Of a DNA stretch of 64,000 bases, positions 47,166 to 54,702 are shown one piece after another. Under the pieces are notes generated by a model. It saw nothing but the letters and a program-made list of their open reading frames with translations, was not told the DNA's origin and did no database searches. The DNA is taken from NCBI RefSeq assembly GCF_022513585.1, contig NZ_JAKWBF010000003.1:1-64000 (forward strand). Direction: 5' to 3'. Each line of letters begins with the position of its first letter. Position 1 is the first letter of the stretch. The DNA comes from Gordonia gummivorans. GTDB taxonomy: Bacteria; Actinomycetota; Actinomycetes; Mycobacteriales; Mycobacteriaceae. Position numbers and translations under genes: made by a program.

Positions 47166-47297
47166 ATCCGCTCCACGTTGATCATCGGTGGGCGCCGACT
47201 CGATCGACCCCCGGACTGACAGACATTGTGTCAGCGCGACGGCGGTTGCGCCCTGTTTCATCCACCGATGCCATAGACGCGACGATAATCGGCTGTC

Positions 47298-48092
47298 ATG
47301 GACTGGACTTACTTGATGGACATGGACGGCGTGCTGGTCCGTGAGGAACACCTGATTCCCGGCGCCGACACCTTCCTCGCCGAACTGCGATCCGCCGGCA
47401 CCCCGTTCACCGTGCTCACCAACAACTCGATCCGCACGCCACGCGATCTACGCGCCCGGCTTCTGCGCTCCGGCCTCGACATTCCCGAGGAGTCCATCTG
47501 GACGTCGGCCCTGGCCACGGCCCGGTTCTTGGAATCACAACGACCGGAAGGGACGGCGTACGTGGTCGGCGAATCGGGGCTGACGACCGCGCTGCACGAG
47601 ATCGGCTACGTCATCACCGACTCCGACCCCGACTACGTGGTGCTCGGCGAGACGCGCACCTACTCGTTCGAGGCGATCACCACGGCCATCCGGCTGGTCG
47701 AACGCGGCGCCCGGTTCATCGCGACCAATCCCGACGCGACCGGGCCGTCGACGAGTGGGTCGCTGCCCGCAACCGGTGCGGTCGCCGCGTTGATCACCCG
47801 GGCGACCGGCCGCGAACCCTACTACGTCGGGAAGCCCAATCCGTTGATGATGCGGACCGCGATGCGACGCATGGGCGCCCACTCCGAGCATTCGCTGATG
47901 ATCGGCGACCGCATGGACACCGACGTCATCTCCGGCATGGAAGCCGGCATGCAGACGATCCTGGTGTTGTCCGGAATCTCCACGGCCGCGTCGGTGGAGA
48001 TGTACCCGTACCGTCCGACGATGGTCATCGAATCCGTCGCCGACCTCGTCGGGCGTACGCAGGATCCGTTCCCGGCGCCACCGACCTGGTGA
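47298..48092 (+). CDS. HAD-IIA family phosphatase (NagD-like)
   Basis: The 264-residue hydrolase has the HAD nucleophile motif LMDMDGVLV (DxD), motif II VLTNNS, the IIA cap domain, the Lys of motif III in YYVGKPNPLMM, and motif IV MIGDRMDTDVISGMEAGM. Such enzymes dephosphorylate sugar or nucleotide phosphates. The substrate cannot be inferred here. It stands alone, divergent from the importer operon, and is followed by a 650-bp gene-free stretch. Confidence 0.88.
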   Translation: MDWTYLMDMDGVLVREEHLIPGADTFLAELRSAGTPFTVLTNNSIRTPRDLRARLLRSGLDIPEESIWTSALATARFLESQRPEGTAYVVGESGLTTALHEIGYVITDSDPDYVVLGETRTYSFEAITTAIRLVERGARFIATNPDATGPSTSGSLPATGAVAALITRATGREPYYVGKPNPLMMRTAMRRMGAHSEHSLMIGDRMDTDVISGMEAGMQTILVLSGISTAASVEMYPYRPTMVIESVADLVGRTQDPFPAPPTW

Positions 48093-48191
48093 GAATCCGC
48101 CACTCTTGATCCGAAGAGTTAAGCGACCACCGCGCTGACCTGGGGAGACGCAGTCTGCCGCGCGGAGGCGGTCCAGACGCTCTGTGTCCTG

Positions 48192-48220
48192 TTGGAGAAT
48201 CTGTGTGCTGCAGCACACAG
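48192..48220. repeat. ttggagaat palindrome 1
   Basis: The direct tag ttggagaat is followed by the perfect 20-bp palindrome ctgtgtgctgcagcacacag (48201-48220). The same tag and tgctgcagca core recur at 48345-48382. Confidence 0.65.
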
Positions 48221-48344
48221 TTGGGCCGATTCGGCACAGGGTGTGGTCTGAGGGCACCCCGGGGCGCATCACCGGCCAGGTCGGGTGCGGCCCGGGTTTG
48301 TGTTTGGTCACGTCCCGCGTCGAGCTGTGAGAACTCGAGTTGAG

Positions 48345-48382
48345 TTGGAGAATGCGATTGCTGCAGCACTCGCATTCTCCAA
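48345..48382. repeat. ttggagaat palindrome 2, 38-bp near-perfect hairpin
   Basis: The arms ttggagaatgcga and tcgcattctccaa pair perfectly around a tgctgcagca core, with a single t/c mismatch on each side of the core. It can form a long cruciform or RNA hairpin. It is related to the element at 48192-48220 by tag and core. Confidence 0.75.
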
Positions 48383-48448
48383 TTCGGCTCTGGTTGTCGC
48401 GGTGCCGGCCGCGCGGAAGCTCCCCAGCCGCATGGGCGGCAACGTTCG

Positions 48449-48497
48449 TCCCGCCTCCACGATCGCCGACGAGGTCGGCGGGTGGGTCGCTGATCCG
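48449..48497. repeat. 49-bp element shared (inverted) with 7090-7138
   Basis: Two identical blocks of 17 and 22 bp at the same 10-bp spacing as at 7090-7138, in reverse orientation. The partner lies 41 kb away, next to the left edge of the siderophore island. Confidence 0.7.
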
Positions 48498-48556
48498 GAC
48501 GAGCTCGTTGCCCCGCGCTTTGAGCTGAATAAACGGATCTGCCCGAAGCGCCCCGC

Positions 48557-48658
48557 CCGCTGGCTAGGTGCGAGCTTGCTCGCCTCGAAGGGCGTGGTGA
48601 GACAACGATGTCATCTCGCCGGGGGCTAATGGCTCGCAGGCTCGCACCTAGCCAGCGG
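48557..48658. repeat. Inverted repeat with 19-bp perfect arms
   Basis: The left arm ccgctggctaggtgcgagc (48557-48575) and the right arm gctcgcacctagccagcgg (48640-48658) are exact reverse complements around a 64-bp centre. The centre contains further gctcgc-type repeat sequence. Size and arms recall a miniature inverted-repeat element, but no target duplication is evident. Confidence 0.65.
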
Positions 48659-48696
48659 AGGGCAGGCTCGCATGCCAGCCAACGGAGGGCGAAGCA

Positions 48697-48729
48697 AAGG
48701 CGCCCACACATCGAGTGTGCGGGCGCCTT
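48697..48729 (-). terminator. Terminator of the SHOCT membrane protein gene
   Basis: The hairpin aaggcgcccacaca-tcga-gtgtgcgggcgcctt has a single mismatch and lies 14 bp beyond the stop codon of the minus-strand gene ending at 48743. Confidence 0.75.
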
Positions 48730-48742
48730 CGGTGAAGCTGGG

Positions 48743-49123
48743 TCAGCTGAGTGCTTTGGCCTTCAGTGCCTCGAACTCCTCGGGCGTGATCGAACCCGCG
48801 TCGAGCAGGGACTTTGCCTCGGAGATCTGCTGTGCGGGCGTAGCGCCGGCAACCGACTGAATGTAGGCATCGGAGGCCTTCTTGGCCTCGGCGTAGGCCT
48901 CGCGCTGACGCTCGGCCATCCCCTTGCCCTTGGCGAGGAGATACACGATGGCCGTCAGGTACGGGAAGATGATCAGGAAGATCACCCACGCGGCCTTGGC
49001 CCAACCGGAGGACGCCTTGTCACGGAAGAGGTCGGAGATGATGTGCCAGAGGACGATCAGGTAGGCGACGAACGCGAAGATGACGATCGTGTACCAGATG
49101 AAGTCCCAGAACGAGTCCCACAT
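48743..49123 (-). CDS. Two-helix membrane protein with C-terminal SHOCT domain
   Basis: A 126-residue protein with two transmembrane helices of the PLDc_N type (FIWYTIVIFAFVAYLIVLWHI; WAKAAWVIFLIIFPYLTAIVYLLA). A charged, Ala/Glu-rich coiled segment follows, then a short SHOCT motif (ISEAKSLLDAGSITPEEFEALKAKAL). ATG 49123 follows AAGGAG. SHOCT domains are short oligomerisation or regulatory modules; the function of this arrangement is not known. Confidence 0.85.
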   Translation of the reverse strand: MWDSFWDFIWYTIVIFAFVAYLIVLWHIISDLFRDKASSGWAKAAWVIFLIIFPYLTAIVYLLAKGKGMAERQREAYAEAKKASDAYIQSVAGATPAQQISEAKSLLDAGSITPEEFEALKAKALS

Positions 49124-49272
49124 TGGGCTAGCTCCTTCTTGCTGAAGAGTCGGGTCGCCAACGAGGCTCGTTGACTGCGGCAACAGCATGTCACACGCTC
49201 GGGCACCAGGCGATAGATGCCCGGCGTAAACAGGGCTTTGTGCCCAGACATTCATCCCGTATAGGTGAGGAC

Positions 49273-50319
49273 ATGGCAACTCCAGAGAACGTAGAGCTCG
49301 GCCTCGACACCTTCGGCGACGTCACCGTCGACGAGAATGACTCGCTGATCTCCGGTGCGCAGACGCTGCGCAACCTGCTCGACCAGGCAATTCTCGCCGA
49401 TCAGGTGGGTGTCGACTTCCTCGGCGTCGGGGAGCATCACCGCGACGACTACGCGGTGTCGGCGCCGGAGGTGGTGCTGGGCGCCATCGCCGCCCGCACC
49501 CGTCGCATACGTCTCGGTTCGGCGGTCACCGTGCTGTCCTCCGACGACCCCATCCGGGTTTTCGAACGGTTCTCGACGCTCGACGCCCTGTCGTCGGGCC
49601 GCGCCGAGGTCATCCTCGGTCGCGGTTCGTTCACCGAGTCGTTTCCGCTGTTCGGGTACGACCTCGCCGACTACGAGGAACTCTTCACCGACAAACTGGC
49701 ACTGTTCGACGCCTTACGTGGCGGTGGGCCGGTCACCTGGTCGGGTTCGACGCGGGGTCCGCTGCGCGACCAGATTGTCTACCCGCAACTGGAGAACGCA
49801 CCCCTGCCCACGTGGATCGCGGTCGGCGGGAGTCCCGAATCCGTTGTCCGCGCTGCGAGTTACGGCCTTCCGTTGATGCTCGCGATCATCGGCGGCGACC
49901 CGTTGCGGTTCAAGCCGTACGTCGACCTCTATCACCGGGCTCTGCGTGAACTCGAGCACGACGGGCTCCCGGTGGGCGTGCACTCCCCCGGTCACGTCGC
50001 CGACACCGATGAGCAGGCCCGTGAAGAACTGTGGCCGCACTACCGGACCTACGTCGCACGTATTGGCCGTGAACGTGGCTGGCCACCGCCGACGCGGATC
50101 GAGTTCGACCGCTCCACCGGACCCGGCGGGTCCCTCTACGTCGGGTCACCGGAGACTGTGGCGCGCAAGATCGCGGCCACCGTTTCCGCACTGGGCCTGA
50201 GCCGCTTCGACCTGAAGTACTCACACGGCACACTTGGTCATCCCCAACTGATGCGCAGCATCGAACTCTATGGCACACAGGTGATCCCACGTGTGCGCGA
50301 GCTACTCAGCGACGGCTGA
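49273..50319 (+). CDS. LLM-class flavin-dependent oxidoreductase
   Basis: A 348-residue luciferase-like monooxygenase: VELGLDTFGDV, FLGVGEHHRDDYAVSAPEVVLGAIAART, and RAEVILGRGSFTESFPLFG are typical of the bacterial luciferase-fold subgroup that uses FMNH2 or F420. ATG 49273 gives the family-like N-terminus; the longer frame is not conserved. It is convergent with egtD and overlaps its end by 14 bp. Substrate unknown. Confidence 0.86.
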   Translation: MATPENVELGLDTFGDVTVDENDSLISGAQTLRNLLDQAILADQVGVDFLGVGEHHRDDYAVSAPEVVLGAIAARTRRIRLGSAVTVLSSDDPIRVFERFSTLDALSSGRAEVILGRGSFTESFPLFGYDLADYEELFTDKLALFDALRGGGPVTWSGSTRGPLRDQIVYPQLENAPLPTWIAVGGSPESVVRAASYGLPLMLAIIGGDPLRFKPYVDLYHRALRELEHDGLPVGVHSPGHVADTDEQAREELWPHYRTYVARIGRERGWPPPTRIEFDRSTGPGGSLYVGSPETVARKIAATVSALGLSRFDLKYSHGTLGHPQLMRSIELYGTQVIPRVRELLSDG

Positions 50320-51262
50320 GCACCAGGAGGAAATCCCCGGCCGGATCGGTCCAGGACGCGACGACCGGCAGGCCCGCGTCGCCCAACTCCGACGCGAGGT
50401 CGGCGGCGTCGAACTTGGTGCTGATCTCGGTGAGGATCTCGGTTCCCGCAGAGATCCGCCAGGGCCGTTGCAGCACTTCGAAATACGCAGCGACGTCGCG
50501 CCGCGCCCGCAGCCACATCTCGATGCGGTGGTCGACCGGATTCCAGCGTGCGATGTGGTCGAAGTCGTCGGCGTACAGCCCACGGGCGTCGAGTCCGGTG
50601 CGCAGCACCTCGATCATGTTCCGGTTGAAATCGGCTGTGACACCGGCCTTGTCGTTGTACGCGGCGACGAGCCGGCCGGTGTCTTTGACGAGATCGGCAC
50701 CCATGAGGAAGTAGTCGCCGGGCGAGAGTGAGCCGGCCAGCCGCTGATAGAACCGGGCGCGGTCCTCCGGGTAGAAATTGCCGATGGTGCCGCCCAGGAA
50801 CACCGCGACCCGCGGCCCCGACGCCGCGGGCAGGGGCAGATCCGGTTCGGTGAAGTCTGCGACCACCGGAACCACGTCGACCGACGGGTAGTCGATGGAC
50901 AGGATCTCCGCTGCCGTGCCCAGGATCTCGTTGCTGACGTCGACGGGGACATAGCGGAGCCGGGTGGTGCACTTCTCCCAGTGCGCGGCGAAGGCGTCGA
51001 GCAGCAACCGCGTCTTGGTGGAGGTGCCCGACCCCAGTTCGACCATCATCTCGGCCTGGGTGACCGCCGCGATCTCGGCGGCGCGCGCTGTCAGGATCGC
51101 CGTCTCGCGCCGGGTGGGGTAGTACTCCGGGAGTCGGGTGATCTCGTCGAACAGCTTGCTGCCGCGTTCGTCGTACAGCCATTTCACCGGCAGGGTCGGC
51201 GGGTCTTGCCATAGACCGGCAAGTGCGTCGGCCGCGAGCGGACTGCCGAGTTCGACGGTCAT
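50306..51262 (-). CDS. egtD: Histidine N-alpha-methyltransferase (ergothioneine synthesis)
   Basis: The 318-residue SAM enzyme trimethylates histidine to hercynine. It has the EgtD N-terminus KWLYDERGSKLFDEITRLPEYYPTRRE, the SAM loop VELGSGTSTKTR, VAVFLGGTIGNF, and GADLVKDTGRLVAAYNDKAGVT. Its start overlaps the stop of egtB, so hercynine is made and used by a coupled gene pair. Signature residues for the imidazole site are in the expected YNDKAGVTADFNRN region. Confidence 0.93.
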   Translation of the reverse strand: MTVELGSPLAADALAGLWQDPPTLPVKWLYDERGSKLFDEITRLPEYYPTRRETAILTARAAEIAAVTQAEMMVELGSGTSTKTRLLLDAFAAHWEKCTTRLRYVPVDVSNEILGTAAEILSIDYPSVDVVPVVADFTEPDLPLPAASGPRVAVFLGGTIGNFYPEDRARFYQRLAGSLSPGDYFLMGADLVKDTGRLVAAYNDKAGVTADFNRNMIEVLRTGLDARGLYADDFDHIARWNPVDHRIEMWLRARRDVAAYFEVLQRPWRISAGTEILTEISTKFDAADLASELGDAGLPVVASWTDPAGDFLLVLSRR

Positions 51263-52533
51263 CGGGCCAGCCGCAGGCCGGAGAACACCCAGCGCGAGGA
51301 CGCCGGGAAGAAATTGCGGTACGTGATCCGCTCGTGTCCCTTCGGGGTCACCGCGCTCGCGCCGCGCAGAACGTGCTGGTCGGACATGAACTTTCCGTTG
51401 TACTCGCCGACCGCCCCGTTGGCCGGGACGAATCCCGGGTAGGGCAGGTAGGCGCTCGCGGTCCACTCCCACACGTCGCCGACCATGGTGACCCCGGCCC
51501 GCCCCGGGTGGCATCGGGCCGGATCGAGCAGTTGCCCGCGCACCGATCCCGTTGCCGCCGCGGCGATCTCCCACTCGAACTCGGTGGGCAATCGGGCACC
51601 CGCCCAACGCGCGTAGGCGTCCGCTTCGTAGAAGGACACGTGCGCCACCGGCTCGTCGAGCACCACCGGGCGTCGGCCCGACAGCGTGAACGTCGACCAC
51701 TCACCATCGTCGTGATGCCAGTAACCCGGTGCATCCCAACCGGTTTCACGGATGCGGGCCCACCCGTCGGACAGCCAGAACTCGGCCCGGCGGTAGCCGT
51801 CGTCGTGCATGAACTCCAGCCAGTCGGCATTGGTCACGGCACGATCGGCGATCTCGAAGTCCTCGAGGAAGACCCGGTGCCGTGGCCCTTCATTATCGTA
51901 GGCGAATCCCGTTCCGGCATGGCCGATCTCGTGCACGCCTCCGGCGAACGGACGCCACGACAGCGGATGAGCCGACGACGACTCGTCGGGGGCACGATCG
52001 ACGTAGACCGGCGCGAACGCATGCGTGGAGAACAGGTGCTTGATGTCCATCAGGATCAGTTCCTGATGCTGCTGTTCGTGATTGCAACCGAGTTCGACGA
52101 GATCCAGTGCAGCCGCGTCGAGACGCCCCCGCTCGAGAGCCGACACGATCGCGGCGTCGACATACTCGCGATAGCGCGTGACGTCGGTGACGCCGGGCCG
52201 GGTGACCAGGCCGCGGTCGGGACGGGGGTGTCGGGCGCCGACCGCCTCGTAGTAGCTGTTGAAGAGGTAGCGAAAGGTCTCGTCATAGACGACGTAGTCC
52301 GGGTCTTGCCGCAGGATGAATTCCTCGAAGAACCACGTGACGTGGGCGCGATGCCATTTGGCCGGGCTCGCGTCGGTCATCGACTGCGGAGTCTGGTCCT
52401 CGGGTGAGAGGCTCGCCGTCAGCGCGTCGGTCGTCGACCGCACGTCGAGAAATCGTGAAACGACAGACGGCGTGAGGCCGGGACTGGTCACTCCGTTGGG
52501 CGAATCGGTGGAAACGTGCTCGGTAATGCTCAT
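51259..52533 (-). CDS. egtB: Ergothioneine sulfoxide synthase
   Basis: The 424-residue non-haem iron enzyme joins hercynine with a cysteine thiol and O2. It shows the DinB-like N-domain with AHVTWFFEEFILRQ and the iron site in CNHEQQHQELILMD. A C-terminal FGE-sulfatase domain follows (RPFAGGVHEIGHAG, PVAHVSFYEADAYARWAGARLPTE, GDVWEWTASAY, LRGASAVTPKGHERITYRNFF). ATG 52533 has a GAGGA site. EgtA, EgtC and EgtE are not adjacent, so either they lie elsewhere or this EgtB uses free cysteine. Confidence 0.93.
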   Translation of the reverse strand: MSITEHVSTDSPNGVTSPGLTPSVVSRFLDVRSTTDALTASLSPEDQTPQSMTDASPAKWHRAHVTWFFEEFILRQDPDYVVYDETFRYLFNSYYEAVGARHPRPDRGLVTRPGVTDVTRYREYVDAAIVSALERGRLDAAALDLVELGCNHEQQHQELILMDIKHLFSTHAFAPVYVDRAPDESSSAHPLSWRPFAGGVHEIGHAGTGFAYDNEGPRHRVFLEDFEIADRAVTNADWLEFMHDDGYRRAEFWLSDGWARIRETGWDAPGYWHHDDGEWSTFTLSGRRPVVLDEPVAHVSFYEADAYARWAGARLPTEFEWEIAAAATGSVRGQLLDPARCHPGRAGVTMVGDVWEWTASAYLPYPGFVPANGAVGEYNGKFMSDQHVLRGASAVTPKGHERITYRNFFPASSRWVFSGLRLAR

Positions 52534-52639
52534 TGGGCATCCTCGGGGTGGCGACGGTTTCAAAGGCGGCGGTACAGGTGATACCGGCGGACTGGCGTCG
52601 AGCTCCACCTTCCATCGTGTCCGCGCGGGTGGGACGTGT

Positions 52640-52654
52640 CAACGACGGTCGTTG
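52640..52654. promoter_or_regulatory. Palindrome upstream of egtB
   Basis: The 15-bp perfect inverted repeat caacgac-g-gtcgttg lies 107 bp upstream of the egtB start, flanked by a looser cgtgtc/gacacg pair. It is a possible regulator-binding site for egtBD. The rest of the 52534-52733 gap has no other feature. Confidence 0.3.
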
Positions 52655-52733
52655 CAACGAACGACGCGACACGCACCCATACCCAGTCCACCAGAGACCA
52701 CCGACAAAACAGCGTCACTGCTGGTCAGGAGCC

Positions 52734-53231
52734 CTACTGTCGCGCGTCGGGATCGATGTAGTGCACGGCAGCTTCCTCGGCGGAGGCACCTGCCCCGTCG
52801 ATGCCGGCGTCGGTGGCGAACACGTCGGAGTCGGTGTCGATGCCCGAACCGGCGTCCGGTGCGATCAGCCGTCCCGCGCGGGTCGCGCCCACCTCGTCGT
52901 TCTCGGGGAACTCGTCGTCGCTGTCGGATTCGTGTGATTCCCAGTTCGATTCGTCGCGCCGGTCGGCCTCGATGTCGTCGAGCGGATCGGTGGCGCCGAC
53001 GTCGGGCTCCTCTTCGGCGAGCCGCTCGTCGAGGGTCTCGCCCTCACGCATCTCCTGAGCGGTGAGCCCGTGCACGGCACCCTTCGGCGCGAAGTCCGGA
53101 GGCGAATATCCCTCGTCGAGGACATCTTCGACGCCGCGGTCGTCGAGAGTGTCGCCCGGTTGCAGCTGATCGTCGTCGTCGAGGCTGTACTCGCCGTCCG
53201 AACCTTCTGGTGTGCTGCCGATGTCGTTCAT
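52734..53231 (-). CDS. DUF5709 acidic protein
   Basis: A 165-residue, very acidic, probably largely disordered protein that fits DUF5709 of actinobacteria: EGYSPPDFAPKGAVHGLTAQEMREGETLDERLAEEEPDVG is the conserved core. It ends in AEEAAVHYIDPDARQ. ATG 53231 is chosen; upstream extension is not plausible. The role is unknown. It is divergent from the TPR-like gene. Confidence 0.8.
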   Translation of the reverse strand: MNDIGSTPEGSDGEYSLDDDDQLQPGDTLDDRGVEDVLDEGYSPPDFAPKGAVHGLTAQEMREGETLDERLAEEEPDVGATDPLDDIEADRRDESNWESHESDSDDEFPENDEVGATRAGRLIAPDAGSGIDTDSDVFATDAGIDGAGASAEEAAVHYIDPDARQ

Positions 53232-53367
53232 ACCCTTCACGATATGCCCGGGGCCCTCGCTGCTCGGCGATACCGCGCCATCAATGTCATGGCGTCCGTC
53301 ACCCTCGCACAACGATCCCTCATCGGTTCGCCCGAATCGGGGTATCAACCAGGCCCGATCGGCGACA

Positions 53368-53937
53368 ATGCACAGGGTGATCGAGGAAATGCAGGCCGAG
53401 GCCCAGGCCTTGCTCTCCGCGGGCGAATACACTCACGCACTGGCCGAGTTCTCGGTGCTGCGGGAGATCCGTGCGCGACGGGAAGGGCCCTATTCACCCA
53501 GATATCTGTCGAATCTGCACGACTGCGTGCGATGCACATCCGAACTGCAGATGTGGTCGGATTGCACGCCGCTGTGCAGCGAACTGCACGGCAAGTACGT
53601 GCGGACCCACGGACGCGCCGAGGCCGACACCGTCGACGTCGCCAAGCATTGGGCCTGGGCGCTGGTGCACCTGCACGATTACCCACCTGCCCTGCGGCTC
53701 TACCTCACCACCGCCGACGCGCTGTGGGACACCGACCCGCAGCAGGCCGCGCGACTGCTGGGCGCCGCCGCGGTCTACCGGCGCGACGCCGACTACAGCG
53801 CGATGATCGAACCCGGGCTCATCGACGGCGTGCGCCTGCGCCACAGCGCGGACCTGCTGGCGTCGCTGAACAGCGTGATCGCGGGCCTGCCCGTATCCGA
53901 CGCCGCGATCACGCGCGAGGGCCTGGCCATCGCCTGA
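53368..53937 (+). CDS. Tetratricopeptide-like helical protein
   Basis: A 189-residue soluble all-helical protein. Repeating ~35-residue helix pairs (EMQAEAQALLSAGEYTHALAEFSVLREI, WALVHLHDYPPALRLYLTTADALW, QQAARLLGAAAVYRRDADYSAMI) suggest TPR repeats that bind a protein partner. Starts at 53368, 53377 or 53389 are all possible. No partner or function can be named. Confidence 0.65.
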   Translation: MHRVIEEMQAEAQALLSAGEYTHALAEFSVLREIRARREGPYSPRYLSNLHDCVRCTSELQMWSDCTPLCSELHGKYVRTHGRAEADTVDVAKHWAWALVHLHDYPPALRLYLTTADALWDTDPQQAARLLGAAAVYRRDADYSAMIEPGLIDGVRLRHSADLLASLNSVIAGLPVSDAAITREGLAIA

Positions 53938-53958
53938 GGCGGACGTCCGGAACGCCTT

Positions 53959-54001
53959 GTGCCGTAGATCTGAGTCACCAGGTGGCGCAGATCTACGGCA
54001 C
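53959..54001. terminator. Bidirectional hairpin between convergent genes
   Basis: Perfect 14-bp arms gtgccgtagatctg and cagatctacggcac around a 15-nt loop, placed midway between the TPR-like gene (ends 53937) and doxX (ends 54032). It probably terminates both. Confidence 0.65.
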
Positions 54002-54031
54002 TGACGGTCGGCTTCTATCGCAATCGAAGGA

Positions 54032-54463
54032 TCAGCCGTCGACGGTCGCCCGCGATCGCCGCCTGCGACTCATCACGAGACCGTCCACCGCGGCTCGTCC
54101 CGACGGCGTGAAGCCGACGGCCAGGAGTCCGGCGATCAGCGCGGCCGGCCATTCCCAGCCGCCGTTGGTTGCCCAGAATCCGTTGTCCCAGTGGACGTAA
54201 TAGATGGCGCCGAGCATGTCGAGGATCAGCAGGACGGCCACCAGCGGGAGCAGCAGTCCGATGATCAGGAAGATCCCGCCGACCAACTCGACCCACGTCG
54301 CGACGTAGGCGGCTGTCGTGGGCATCGGGATATCGAGCGACTTGAAGAACGTCGCGGTGGCATCGATGCCGTTGGTGTGCAGTTTCTGCCAGCCGTGTGC
54401 GATGAAGATGACACCGAGAATCAAACGCGCCAGAAACTGCGCGACCGTGCTGAAGCCGACCAT
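54032..54463 (-). CDS. DoxX-family membrane protein
   Basis: A 143-residue protein with four membrane helices and DoxX features: ARLILGVIFIAHGWQKLHTNG at the N-terminus, WVELVGGIFLIIGLLLPLVAVLLILDMLGAIYYVHW in the middle, and a basic C-terminus. DoxX proteins are linked to redox balance at the membrane. ATG 54463 follows AAGGAG. Two palindromes lie just upstream. Confidence 0.85.
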   Translation of the reverse strand: MVGFSTVAQFLARLILGVIFIAHGWQKLHTNGIDATATFFKSLDIPMPTTAAYVATWVELVGGIFLIIGLLLPLVAVLLILDMLGAIYYVHWDNGFWATNGGWEWPAALIAGLLAVGFTPSGRAAVDGLVMSRRRRSRATVDG

Positions 54464-54480
54464 GTACGTCTCTCCTTGGG

Positions 54481-54519
54481 TTCGGTCCCGACCGAATGGT
54501 TTAACCGGACCACGGTCCG
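54481..54519. promoter_or_regulatory. Paired palindromic operators upstream of doxX
   Basis: The two perfect palindromes are ttcggtc-cc-gaccgaa (54481-54496) and cggacc-ac-ggtccg (54506-54519). They stand 18-56 bp upstream of the doxX start, in the 239-bp gap shared with the divergent M1 peptidase gene. Spacing and symmetry suggest binding sites for a TetR- or MarR-type repressor. No regulator gene is adjacent. Confidence 0.4.
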
Positions 54520-54702
54520 ATTATTCCCCACAGTAGCCATGCGCACCGTCTTCACGCATCCCCGGACCGGTACCGGTGCAACCGGGGGTCGGCGGGTACT
54601 CTGAGTCTGGTTGACGGGCGAATCCACTGTGGCGATTCCACACAATCGAGACGCCGCCGGCACAACCGCAATCAACCCGTGACCACCGGAAGAGGAGAAT
54701 CA

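Larger units (their letters stand above)
48093..48742. other. 650-bp gene-free stretch rich in palindromes and dispersed repeats
   Basis: No convincing coding frame is present on either strand. The stretch contains, in order, an inverted copy of the aactcttcggatca block (48107-48120), two ttggagaat palindromes, the 49-bp element shared with 7090-7138, a 19-bp inverted repeat, GC-rich gctcgc repeats and the terminator of the SHOCT gene. It seems to be a landing site for several repeat families. Confidence 0.75.

Noticed and set aside
48093..48742. A CRISPR array in the repeat-rich gap
   Set aside because: The repeats are palindromes of different types and spacings, not regularly spaced identical units, and no cas gene is present.
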